Source: Bacteroidota bacterium (GTDB lineage Bacteria; Bacteroidota; Bacteroidia; 2-12-FULL-35-15). From it: a stretch of DNA of 64,000 bases. Within the stretch, counting starts at the first letter, position 1; each line of letters begins with the position of its first letter. Position numbers and translations under genes: made by a program. Shown here one piece after another: positions 7,705 to 14,459 of the stretch. The stretch lies in assembly GCA_025963775.1 (NCBI GenBank), contig JAOQAD010000040.1, positions 1 through 64,000 of the forward strand. Direction: 5' to 3'. Under the pieces are notes generated by a model. That model searched no databases. It was not told the origin of the DNA and saw only the letters and a program-made list of their open reading frames with translations.

Positions 7705-8529
7705 TTAACAGCCCTCTCCGCCAAAAGGAATGCTGAATTCCTGCCTTACCCTGACTCCCTTCGAATTTTTCGCAGGCTTCCATTTGGGCATATTATTGAT
7801 CGCATCCAGTAATAATTTGTCTGTTTTCGGATCTGAAGAGTTCCTGGATAATTTAGCATCAACTACCTGCCCTTCTTCATTAATGCTGAATTTAACAATT
7901 ACCTGCCGGATCTTTCCGTAAGGATTTTTTCCGGGAATTTTATCAATAACGCTTTTCGTTAAATATTCTGTCAGCTGTTTAAAACCGCCCGGGTATTCAG
8001 CTTCCGTATCCGGAACCACTGCAACCGCATACTCTCCTTCCCTGACCATGCTACCGCCTCCCGCATCATCGTTCGTCCATCTCTTGTACCTGAACCTGAT
8101 CTTTATTTTAATATCAGTACCGGGATCAGCCGCATTTAAAATATTTTTTTGTGCAGCTGTCAGCTTTTCATCTGCACTCTGAGAAGTCATCACTTTGCCA
8201 TTGCAGATGGTTGAAATATCTATCGAAACATAATGCATGACCTCTTCATAGTTTTCCCGGACGCGGATATAATCCTTGTCGAGGGAAGCATAATATTTCC
8301 ATTCAGAATCTATTATCTTTAACAGCTGGTCGAATTGCATCCTTTCCCCGTAAGGCAATGCAAAGCGCTCACAAAACTTCGGCATGATCTCGCTAATGAA
8401 CTTCGCTTCGTTCAATTTCTCCTTTTTAATTGAAGGCGAAAATCTCCCGGCATATTCAAACTTGTCATTCTGAGAATAGCAGGCCACAAAAAGCGGGAGC
8501 AAAAACAGGGTGATGATGATTTTTTTCAT
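7705..8529 (-). CDS. TonB C-terminal-domain protein with lipoprotein-like signal
   Basis: 274 residues. The N-terminus (MKKIIITLFLLPLFVACYSQ) is a signal sequence with a possible lipobox ending at C17. Residues about 180-274 form a TonB-C/energy-transducer fold: YPGGFKQLTEYL ... VKFSINEEGQVVDAKL ... ALKPKW-like KWKPAKNSKGVRVRQEFSIPF. In this phylum such stand-alone TonB-C proteins are common and often do not energise a receptor directly. The middle region (60-170) is not recognised. The gene follows the cytochrome lipoprotein by 53 bp without an obvious own promoter, so the two are probably co-transcribed. Confidence 0.78.
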   Translation of the reverse strand: MKKIIITLFLLPLFVACYSQNDKFEYAGRFSPSIKKEKLNEAKFISEIMPKFCERFALPYGERMQFDQLLKIIDSEWKYYASLDKDYIRVRENYEEVMHYVSIDISTICNGKVMTSQSADEKLTAAQKNILNAADPGTDIKIKIRFRYKRWTNDDAGGGSMVREGEYAVAVVPDTEAEYPGGFKQLTEYLTKSVIDKIPGKNPYGKIRQVIVKFSINEEGQVVDAKLSRNSSDPKTDKLLLDAINNMPKWKPAKNSKGVRVRQEFSIPFGGEGC

Positions 8530-8582
8530 TTTTATTTGTTTTTTATTGAGCGGTATTTATATTGAAACTGTTACTCCTTAAA

Positions 8583-9011
8583 TTATTTCGGTTGCGTTGC
8601 TTTCATGGCAAGCACATATTTATAAACCGCATCCTTTTGCGCATCGGAGATCTGGGTCCTTGCGGCCATATCCTCGATTATGTCTTTCCATTGCAGCTCT
8701 CCAAATTTATAAATACTTTCAGGCTGATGGCAGTTGGTGCATGCGCCCTGCGTGTAGATCATATAACCTTCTCTTAATTTGTCCAATGTAACTTCTTTGT
8801 ATTGCACCTGGATAGCGGCCAGCTCTTCATTGCCCGGCATATTGATTCCATCCGTAGATTTGCCAAACAGGTAAGCATCTGATGAAGGAATTACCGCTGG
8901 TGTTGAAGCGGGAGCTGTGGGCGCTGTTGATGTTGTGCTTTTTTTAACAGTGCTGCATCCTGCAATAATTATAGTTGCAAGAACCATTAAAACGATTTTC
9001 GTTGTTTTCAT
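8583..9011 (-). CDS. Cytochrome c-type lipoprotein
   Basis: 142 residues. A lipoprotein signal ends at IIAGC (C19), followed by a Ser/Thr/Ala/Pro-rich tether (about 20-42). A single class I haem site C91-T-N-C-H95 lies in a short cytochrome domain, with a likely Met axial ligand near the C-terminus (YVLAMKATQ). It should be a periplasm-facing electron carrier. The start at 9011 is preferred over the in-frame one at 9035, because a perfect -7 box occupies 9033-9040. It is divergent from a two-component system, with three 11-bp direct repeats in between, which suggests regulation by that system. Confidence 0.86.
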   Translation of the reverse strand: MKTTKIVLMVLATIIIAGCSTVKKSTTSTAPTAPASTPAVIPSSDAYLFGKSTDGINMPGNEELAAIQVQYKEVTLDKLREGYMIYTQGACTNCHQPESIYKFGELQWKDIIEDMAARTQISDAQKDAVYKYVLAMKATQPK

Positions 9012-9032
9012 TTTCCTGTAATTAAACCTGTT

Positions 9033-9040
9033 CAAAAGTA
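9033..9040 (-). promoter_or_regulatory. -7 promoter element of the cytochrome lipoprotein
   Basis: On the minus strand the sequence is TACTTTTG, a full match to TAnnTTTG, 22 bp upstream of the ATG at 9011. Confidence 0.65.
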
Positions 9041-9071
9041 GCTCTTGTTTAAAAGCGATCCTGTTACCGAG

Positions 9072-9104
9072 TAGTTATTGACTTGTTAACGACTTGTTAA
9101 CGCA
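9072..9104. promoter_or_regulatory. Three tandem 11-bp direct repeats, probable response-regulator operator
   Basis: Three consecutive 11-mers read TAGTTATTGAC, TTGTTAACGAC and TTGTTAACGCA. They lie between the divergent promoters of the cytochrome lipoprotein (-7 at 9033-9040) and the sensor kinase (-7 at 9129-9136). Tandem half-sites spaced one helical turn apart are the usual target of OmpR/PhoB-type regulators. The OmpR-type regulator encoded at 10447-11157 is the natural candidate. The binding is inferred; the repeats are visible. Confidence 0.6.
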
Positions 9105-9128
9105 GGTAATGTTCCTTGAAAAAAAGGC

Positions 9129-9136
9129 TAATTTTG
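9129..9136 (+). promoter_or_regulatory. -7 promoter element of the two-component operon
   Basis: TAATTTTG matches TAnnTTTG and lies 10 bp before the ATG at 9147, giving a very short leader. Confidence 0.65.
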
Positions 9137-9146
9137 TATTACTAAA

Positions 9147-10454
9147 ATGAAACTGAACCGCAGCTACCAGTTTATTGCAATCACTTCCACAGCATTGTTA
9201 ACAGTGCTGATCATCCAGGTAAGCTGGATCTTCCAGGCCGCCAATGTAAAAAAAGAATTATTCAATGAGAAGGCAAACATGGTCCTTGCAAGGACAACCG
9301 AAGCCCTTCGCGCCGATAAGATAACAAGCCTGAAGATAGCAGCCTGTATTGGAAAAGACAGCAGCACCGGCCCATACGCAAAGATAGGACGAAGCGAGGC
9401 CCGTATGATAGATTCATTGCTTACTTATTACATGCGGTCCTACAATTTGTACATCGATTATTCTTTTTCGGTCATAAAGCCGCATTTATCTATCATCGAG
9501 AACGAAAATGCCAACAGCTTCAGAAGCAGCTTTTCCCCGCCGCAAGCGGGCTGTTATGTAAACAACTTACAGGAAGAAGCCAGCAGGAATGGGATAGACC
9601 TGAAGCTGACCTTCCCGGAGAAAGAACAATTCATCAGGGAGGAAATGAGTACACCGTTCATTACTTCCGTGATCCTTATAATTATTGTGCTTGTCATGTC
9701 GTGGCGGACGGTCATGTCCCTCATGAAAGAAAAAAGAATATCGGAGCACACAACGGACTTTTTAAACAACATGACCCATGAGTTTAAAACACCTTTGACA
9801 AACATTGCTTTAGCAGGTAAGATGATATTAAAGGATCCGGGTATTCAGCAGGAAGAAAAAATAAAACATTACTCGGAGATCATACTGGAAGAGAACGAAA
9901 AGCTAAGGCTGCAGGTGGAGCAGGTGCTCAGCATGACCGCCCTTGAAAGAGGCGAGATCCCTTTACGGAAAACAGAGGTGGATTTTCATGAGCTGATCAG
10001 TACTGCATTAAAATGCATGAGCCTGCAGATCGAGAGCAAACAGGGAAATTTTAAATTAAAAACGGATGCTGAGAGGTTTGTGATAATGGGCGATAAAACA
10101 CATCTTACAAATGCCTTGTGCAACCTGATTGACAATGCAATAAAATATTCAGCTGAAAAACCGGAGATCTTCATTCAAACCTATAATGCCGGCTATAATT
10201 TAATTATAGTGATCTCAGATAAAGGGATCGGCATAGAAAAGGAATATCAAAAGAATGTGTTCGATAAATTTTTCAGGGTACCTACCGGGGATGTGCATGA
10301 TGTAAAGGGATTCGGCCTCGGCCTCGCATACGTAAAAAAGATCATTGAATTGCATGGAGGCACGATTGAGCTTCAGAGTGAAAAAGGAAAAGGTATGTCT
10401 GCCGAAGCCTTCCAGGCAGGAACAACATTCACCATTACACTGCCCAATGCTTAA
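9147..10454 (+). CDS. Membrane sensor histidine kinase
   Basis: 435 residues. A first membrane helix (about 8-30), a periplasmic sensor of about 135 residues with no recognisable domain (two Cys, C67 and C136) and a second helix (about 171-190) precede the cytoplasmic kinase. The H-box is NNMTHEFKTPLTNIALAG with phospho-accepting H211. The ATPase domain has the N-box NALCNLIDNAIKYS, the G1 box SDKGIGIEKEYQ, FDKFFR and GFGLGLAYVKKIIELHGG. It overlaps the response regulator gene by 8 bp, so the two form one translationally coupled unit. Stimulus unknown. Confidence 0.94.
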   Translation: MKLNRSYQFIAITSTALLTVLIIQVSWIFQAANVKKELFNEKANMVLARTTEALRADKITSLKIAACIGKDSSTGPYAKIGRSEARMIDSLLTYYMRSYNLYIDYSFSVIKPHLSIIENENANSFRSSFSPPQAGCYVNNLQEEASRNGIDLKLTFPEKEQFIREEMSTPFITSVILIIIVLVMSWRTVMSLMKEKRISEHTTDFLNNMTHEFKTPLTNIALAGKMILKDPGIQQEEKIKHYSEIILEENEKLRLQVEQVLSMTALERGEIPLRKTEVDFHELISTALKCMSLQIESKQGNFKLKTDAERFVIMGDKTHLTNALCNLIDNAIKYSAEKPEIFIQTYNAGYNLIIVISDKGIGIEKEYQKNVFDKFFRVPTGDVHDVKGFGLGLAYVKKIIELHGGTIELQSEKGKGMSAEAFQAGTTFTITLPNA

Positions 10455-11157
10455 AGAAAAGTTCAACATATTGCTTGCAGAGGATGACCTTAATTTAGGT
10501 GTCCTTTTGGTTGATTACCTCGAAGCCGAAGGCTTTAATGTAAAGCTTTGCAAAGACGGGGAGCTGGCCTTAAAAGCCTTCCACAGCAATCAATTCGACC
10601 TGTGTTTGCTGGATATCATGATGCCGAAGATGGATGGTTTCTCCCTTGCAAAAGAGATCAGGTTAAAGGATAAAAAAATACCTGTCATTTTTATCACTGC
10701 CAAATCTTTAAAGGAAGATAAGCTAAAAGGATATGGACTGGGCGCCGATGATTACGTCACCAAGCCATTCGATGAAGAGGAACTGCTCTGGAAGATCAAA
10801 GCTGTGATCCGCAGGATCCCCGGGAATAAAACTGAAAGCAGGGCTGAAATTATTTCAATAGGGAAATACACATTCGATTTCAATAATCAATCGCTTACCA
10901 TACAGGGAAAAACCAAGCGGATCACCGAAAGGGAAAGTGAGATCCTTAACTATTTATCGCGGCACCGGAACAATGTAATAAAGCGGGAAGAGCTGCTGAA
11001 AGGACTTTGGGGAGAGAACGATTATTTTTTCGGACGGAGCCTCGATGTGTTTATCACGAAGATCCGCAAATACCTGAAGGATGATCCGGACCTGAGCATT
11101 GAGAATGTGTTTGGGGTGGGGTTTATATTTAATGTTCCCGGGAAACAGATGTCATAA
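10447..11157 (+). CDS. OmpR-family response regulator
   Basis: 236 residues. The receiver domain (1-120) has the acidic pair at E12/D13, phospho-acceptor D56 (LCLLDIMMPKMDG), the T/K switch residues (FITAKS) and KPFDEEEL. A C-terminal winged helix (about 135-236; ITERESEILNYL, RSLDVFITKIRKYL, VFGVGFIF) binds DNA. The start is the ATG at 10447 overlapping the end of the kinase gene; the longer frame only reads through kinase codons. It probably binds the 11-bp direct repeats at 9072-9104, controlling itself and the cytochrome lipoprotein (inference). Confidence 0.94.
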   Translation: MLKEKFNILLAEDDLNLGVLLVDYLEAEGFNVKLCKDGELALKAFHSNQFDLCLLDIMMPKMDGFSLAKEIRLKDKKIPVIFITAKSLKEDKLKGYGLGADDYVTKPFDEEELLWKIKAVIRRIPGNKTESRAEIISIGKYTFDFNNQSLTIQGKTKRITERESEILNYLSRHRNNVIKREELLKGLWGENDYFFGRSLDVFITKIRKYLKDDPDLSIENVFGVGFIFNVPGKQMS

Positions 11158-11221
11158 TAACTTACTTTTATAGCTCCTTTTGGTACAAAATTTTACAACA
11201 AAACATATCAAAGATCAAATT

Positions 11222-12292
11222 ATGCCTACATTATTTTCCTCCTTAAAAATAAAAAACGTACAACTTAAAAACCGCATTGTTGTATCGCCCATGTGCCAGT
11301 ATTCAAGCGAGGATGGTTTCGCTAACGACTGGCATCTCGTTCATCTCGGCAGCAGGGCCGTTGGTGGCGCAGCATTGGTTTTTACAGAAGCAACTGCCGT
11401 TTCACCCGAAGGCAGGATCTCGCCTTCAGACCTTGGGATCTGGAAAGATGAGCACATTCCCTTTTTAAAGCGCATCACTGCATTCATAGAAAAGCAAGGC
11501 TCTGTACCGGGCATCCAGATTGCTCACGCAGGAAGGAAATCGAGCCAGCTGCCCCCCTGGGAAGCAAGCAAGGCATTGACGGAAGAACAGGGCGGCTGGC
11601 AGACCTACGCGCCAAGTGCTCTCGCATTTAAGGAAGGCGACACTGTCCCGAAAGAATTAAGCATTCAAGAGATCGATAAAGCAGTGAAGGATTTCCGGGA
11701 TGCCGCTGAAAGGGCTAAGAGAGCGGGTTTTAAGGTAATTGAATTGCATGGCGCACATGGATACCTCGTCAACGAATTTCTTTCTCCCCTGAGCAATAAG
11801 CGTACAGACCAGTATGGCGGCTCTTTTGAGAACCGTGCCCGTTTTTTGCTTGAGATCATTGAAAGCGTGAGAAGCGTTTGGCCGGAAGAGTTTCCGCTGT
11901 TTGTGAGGATCTCGGCCACCGACTGGAAAGAAGGCGGATGGAATGAAGATGATTCTATAAAATTAGCAACACTTCTAAAAACAAGGAGCATCGATCTCAT
12001 CGACTGTTCCACCGGTGGCAACGCAGCCGACGTAAAAATTCCTGTAAAGCCGCTTTACCAGGTAAGTTTTTCAGAAAACATCAGGAAAGCTGCCGGGATC
12101 CTGACAGGCGCCGTCGGACTGATCACCACTTCCAAAGAAGCAAATGAAATTATTGAGGAGGGAAAAGCCGACCTGGTGTTCCTTGCCCGCGAATTCCTGC
12201 GCGATCCTTATTTCCCAAGAAGAGCCGCCACTGAGCTGGGCGTCGACATCGCCTGGCCGCTTCAATATGAGCGGGCAAAAAGAAAACATTGA
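11222..12292 (+). CDS. Old yellow enzyme-family NADH:flavin oxidoreductase (YqjM/NamA type)
   Basis: 356 residues, standard for the family. FMN-dependent TIM barrel: VSPMCQYSSEDG with the redox-tuning C25, substrate-binding H176 and H179 in ELHGAHGYL, and the FMN-binding end (GAVGLITT ... ADLVFLAREFLRDPYFP). NamA enzymes reduce activated C=C bonds with NADPH. A longer frame begins at 11180, but homologues start at MPTLFSSLKI. The stop codon abuts the stop codon of the convergent neighbour (no spacer, no terminator). Confidence 0.92.
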   Translation: MPTLFSSLKIKNVQLKNRIVVSPMCQYSSEDGFANDWHLVHLGSRAVGGAALVFTEATAVSPEGRISPSDLGIWKDEHIPFLKRITAFIEKQGSVPGIQIAHAGRKSSQLPPWEASKALTEEQGGWQTYAPSALAFKEGDTVPKELSIQEIDKAVKDFRDAAERAKRAGFKVIELHGAHGYLVNEFLSPLSNKRTDQYGGSFENRARFLLEIIESVRSVWPEEFPLFVRISATDWKEGGWNEDDSIKLATLLKTRSIDLIDCSTGGNAADVKIPVKPLYQVSFSENIRKAAGILTGAVGLITTSKEANEIIEEGKADLVFLAREFLRDPYFPRRAATELGVDIAWPLQYERAKRKH

Positions 12293-13036
12293 TTATTTGG
12301 TAACCGGGATCATTTTTCCAAGTTGAAAATCCACACTTTCTGCAGTTTCAGTCAGCGTCAAATCTTCGTAGTATTTTACATGCCTTGCATCCCGGAATAT
12401 AAAGCGCAGCCTGAGCTTATCTTTGTCTGTATATAAAAACGGATTTTTAAAGATCATCGTAACATTGGAATTCCCCGGTACAGAGCCATTCACAGGAAGA
12501 TAACCAGGATCAAGCCCCATGCTATCGGCAGCCGTAGATTTCAGGTCATATATACTACCACCATAATTTACGATCTTTAAATAGTAAAACTCTGCAAACT
12601 CCGCTTGTCCGCCACTGCCCAGCTCATATTCAACCTTATCAATCGCCAGTCTTGGAATTTTTGAATCATTGAGGCTTCCTAATACAGTGGAAAGATGCTT
12701 CGTTTGTACTTCATTAGAATTTTCATTGAGTGAAATGATCTTCGCCAATTGATTCATTTGTGCATTGATGATCGTATTCTGGTCGATCAGCAACCGGTTT
12801 TGCTCTTTTAGCTGCCCGATCATCACTTCCATTGTATCCAATTGCTCACGGTTATTGCTTGTTTCAACTGAAAGATCATATGATTTAACAGAAATGATCG
12901 TACCCCAGGCAGAAAAAATTATTGTAAGCAACAAAGGCAATAGTACGCTAAAAACCACAAACCATTTTTTCTGCTGGTTGCCGGAATCAAAGAAAACAGA
13001 ATAAATTTTGGATGTTGTTGGTTTTTTCCCGGTCAT
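12293..13036 (-). CDS. Single-pass membrane protein with coiled coil, unknown function
   Basis: 247 residues. A membrane helix (WFVVFSVLLPLLLTIIFSAWG, about residues 24-44) is followed by a coiled coil (NNREQLDTMEVMIGQLKEQNRLLIDQ, about 60-110). The C-terminal domain of about 120 residues is rich in beta structure (RLAIDKVEYELG ... FYYLKIVNYGGSIYDL ... LRLRFIFRDARHVKYYEDLTL). No family was recognised. The start at 13036 is supported by the promoter at 13053-13060. It converges directly on the OYE gene. Confidence 0.7.
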   Translation of the reverse strand: MTGKKPTTSKIYSVFFDSGNQQKKWFVVFSVLLPLLLTIIFSAWGTIISVKSYDLSVETSNNREQLDTMEVMIGQLKEQNRLLIDQNTIINAQMNQLAKIISLNENSNEVQTKHLSTVLGSLNDSKIPRLAIDKVEYELGSGGQAEFAEFYYLKIVNYGGSIYDLKSTAADSMGLDPGYLPVNGSVPGNSNVTMIFKNPFLYTDKDKLRLRFIFRDARHVKYYEDLTLTETAESVDFQLGKMIPVTK

Positions 13037-13052
13037 GTTCCATGTATATTTG

Positions 13053-13060
13053 CAAATATA
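13053..13060 (-). promoter_or_regulatory. -7 promoter element of the coiled-coil membrane protein
   Basis: TATATTTG on the minus strand is a perfect consensus match, 17 bp upstream of the ATG at 13036. Confidence 0.65.
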
Positions 13061-13139
13061 TTGAGATCTATTGGTTTTTTCATTTGAAGCCCGGGTCTTT
13101 TTGAGCAAAATAAGACGCTGATCCCAGCTTATTTATCCG

Positions 13140-13147
13140 TATATTTG
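13140..13147 (+). promoter_or_regulatory. -7 promoter element upstream of the first AraC-type regulator
   Basis: TATATTTG is a perfect consensus match. Its predicted start site near 13153 lies just before a hairpin with a T run at 13156-13187, so transcripts would meet a terminator-like structure at once. It differs from the activator-type promoters used by the rest of this cluster. Confidence 0.5.
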
Positions 13148-13155
13148 ATGCACGG

Positions 13156-13187
13156 GAGAGAGGCTTTTCAGCCCCTCTCTTTTTTTC
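13156..13187 (+). terminator. Terminator-like hairpin in the leader of the first AraC-type regulator
   Basis: The stem AGAGAGG / CCTCTCT with a 10-nt loop is followed by seven T. No plus-strand gene ends here: the gene upstream is on the minus strand and points away. It may therefore work as an attenuator for the regulator gene starting at 13216. Confidence 0.55.
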
Positions 13188-13215
13188 GCTTGGCTGCTCA
13201 CTATATCAACTACCA

Positions 13216-13776
13216 ATGAAGCTCTACATCAAATACATGGTCAGCCTGCGCTGCAAAATGATCGTGAAGACGGAGCTTAAGAAGCTGGGATTGAAATATG
13301 TGATCGTTGACCTCGGCCTGGTGGATGTGCTGGAAGACATTACACAGGAACAACGCGACCAGCTGAAAGTAAACCTGCTGAGATCCGGGCTGGAGCTGCT
13401 GGATGATAAAAAAAGCATCCTGATCGAGAAAATAAAGAACGTGATCACCGAAATGATCCATTATTCGGATGAGCTGCCCAAAATAAATTATTCCGATCAT
13501 ATCGCTGAAAAGCTGAACTACGACTACACCTATCTGTCCAATATCTTCTCAGAGGTAAAAGGCATCACCATCCAGCAGTTCATCATCATTCATAAGATCG
13601 AACGTGTGAAAGAGCTGTTGCTGTACGATGAACTAAACCTTACCGAGATCTCCTACAAGCTTCACTACAGCAGCGTTGCACACTTATCCAAGCAATTCAA
13701 AAAAGTGACCGGCCTCTCCCCTTCCTTCTACAAGCAGCTGAAACAAAAGCGCGCAGGCAACCTCGAGAACATGTGA
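13216..13776 (+). CDS. AraC-family transcriptional regulator (paralogue 1)
   Basis: 186 residues. The N-terminal 40 residues (MKLYIKYMVSLRCKMIVKTE ...) look like a small beta-alpha-beta (HMA/ferredoxin-like) fold, with S-x-x-C where metal-binding members have C-x-x-C. A helical linker follows (43-85). Residues about 90-180 form an AraC-type double helix-turn-helix: YTYLSNIFSEVKGITIQQFI, ERVKELLLYDELNLTEIS and SSVAHLSKQFKKVTGLSPSF. Such domains bind two direct-repeat half-sites about 21 bp apart. It has its own consensus promoter and, unlike the neighbouring genes, no copy of the repeated operator, so it is a candidate for the upstream master activator (inference). Confidence 0.9.
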   Translation: MKLYIKYMVSLRCKMIVKTELKKLGLKYVIVDLGLVDVLEDITQEQRDQLKVNLLRSGLELLDDKKSILIEKIKNVITEMIHYSDELPKINYSDHIAEKLNYDYTYLSNIFSEVKGITIQQFIIIHKIERVKELLLYDELNLTEISYKLHYSSVAHLSKQFKKVTGLSPSFYKQLKQKRAGNLENM

Positions 13777-13791
13777 TCTTTACACGAAATG

Positions 13792-13856
13792 TGTGATTTA
13801 TGCAACTTTTGCCTAAAGTTGTGTAACACATCCTGTCCCCGCTTTCAGGACCTTTG
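13792..13856 (+). promoter_or_regulatory. Regulon promoter A (second AraC regulator and hybrid kinase operon)
   Basis: Half-site 1 TGTGATTTATGCAAC (13792-13806) and half-site 2 GTGTAAC (13821-13827) are 21 bp apart between equivalent bases. The -7 box GACCTTTG is at 13849-13856, 57 bp after the first base of half-site 1. Five other promoters in this cluster share exactly this layout. Confidence 0.8.
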
Positions 13857-13879
13857 AGCAAATCCCCTCAACAGCCAAT

Positions 13880-14455
13880 TTGAAACTCTATATAAAATAC
13901 ATGGTAAGCAACCGCTGCAAAATGGCAGTGAAGGAAGATCTGAAAAAGCTTGGGCTCCATTTTATCGTGGTTGACCTCGGTGAAGTGGAGATCATGGAAA
14001 ACATTTCCATTGAACAGCGGGAAGCGCTGAAAGCCTCACTGCTTAGCTCGGGGCTGGAACTGATGGATGACAAAAGGGCCATGCTGATCGAAAAGATAAA
14101 AAACGTGATCATCGAAATGGTGCATCATACGGACGAAATGATCAAGATGAATTTTTCCGATTTCCTCAGCGAAAAGCTAAACCACGATTACACTTACCTC
14201 GCTAACTTATTTTCAGAGGTGCAGGGCACTACCATTGAGCAATTCATCATCTGCCATAAAATAGAACGCATTAAGGAGCTCATCATTTACGATGAACTGA
14301 ACATCACTGAAATTGCATGGAAGATGAATTACAGCAGCGTTGCGCATTTATCCAACCAGTTCAAAAAAGTAACAGGCCTCTCCCCTTCACATTTTAAAAA
14401 GCTGAAAGACCAGCGGCGTGTGCCGCTCGAGGAGATCGGCAACTCAAATTGCTAA
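13880..14455 (+). CDS. AraC-family transcriptional regulator (paralogue 2)
   Basis: 191 residues, roughly two thirds identical by eye to the regulator at 13216 over the whole length, including the N-terminal fold (MKLYIKYMVSNRCKM) and the double helix-turn-helix (YTYLANLFSEVQGTTIEQFI ... SSVAHLSNQFKKVTGLSPSH). The start is taken as TTG at 13880, because the alignment with the paralogue begins there; an internal ATG at 13901 is less likely. It is the first gene of an operon with the hybrid kinase (4-bp gap) and the receiver, expressed from regulon promoter A. If it binds that site, it controls its own synthesis. Confidence 0.9.
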   Translation: MKLYIKYMVSNRCKMAVKEDLKKLGLHFIVVDLGEVEIMENISIEQREALKASLLSSGLELMDDKRAMLIEKIKNVIIEMVHHTDEMIKMNFSDFLSEKLNHDYTYLANLFSEVQGTTIEQFIICHKIERIKELIIYDELNITEIAWKMNYSSVAHLSNQFKKVTGLSPSHFKKLKDQRRVPLEEIGNSNC

Positions 14456-14459
14456 GCAA

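Noticed and set aside
9083..9101. TTGTTAAC repeats read as replication-origin boxes
   Set aside because: They are only three phased copies between divergent promoters, with no dnaA, AT-rich unwinding region or other origin genes.
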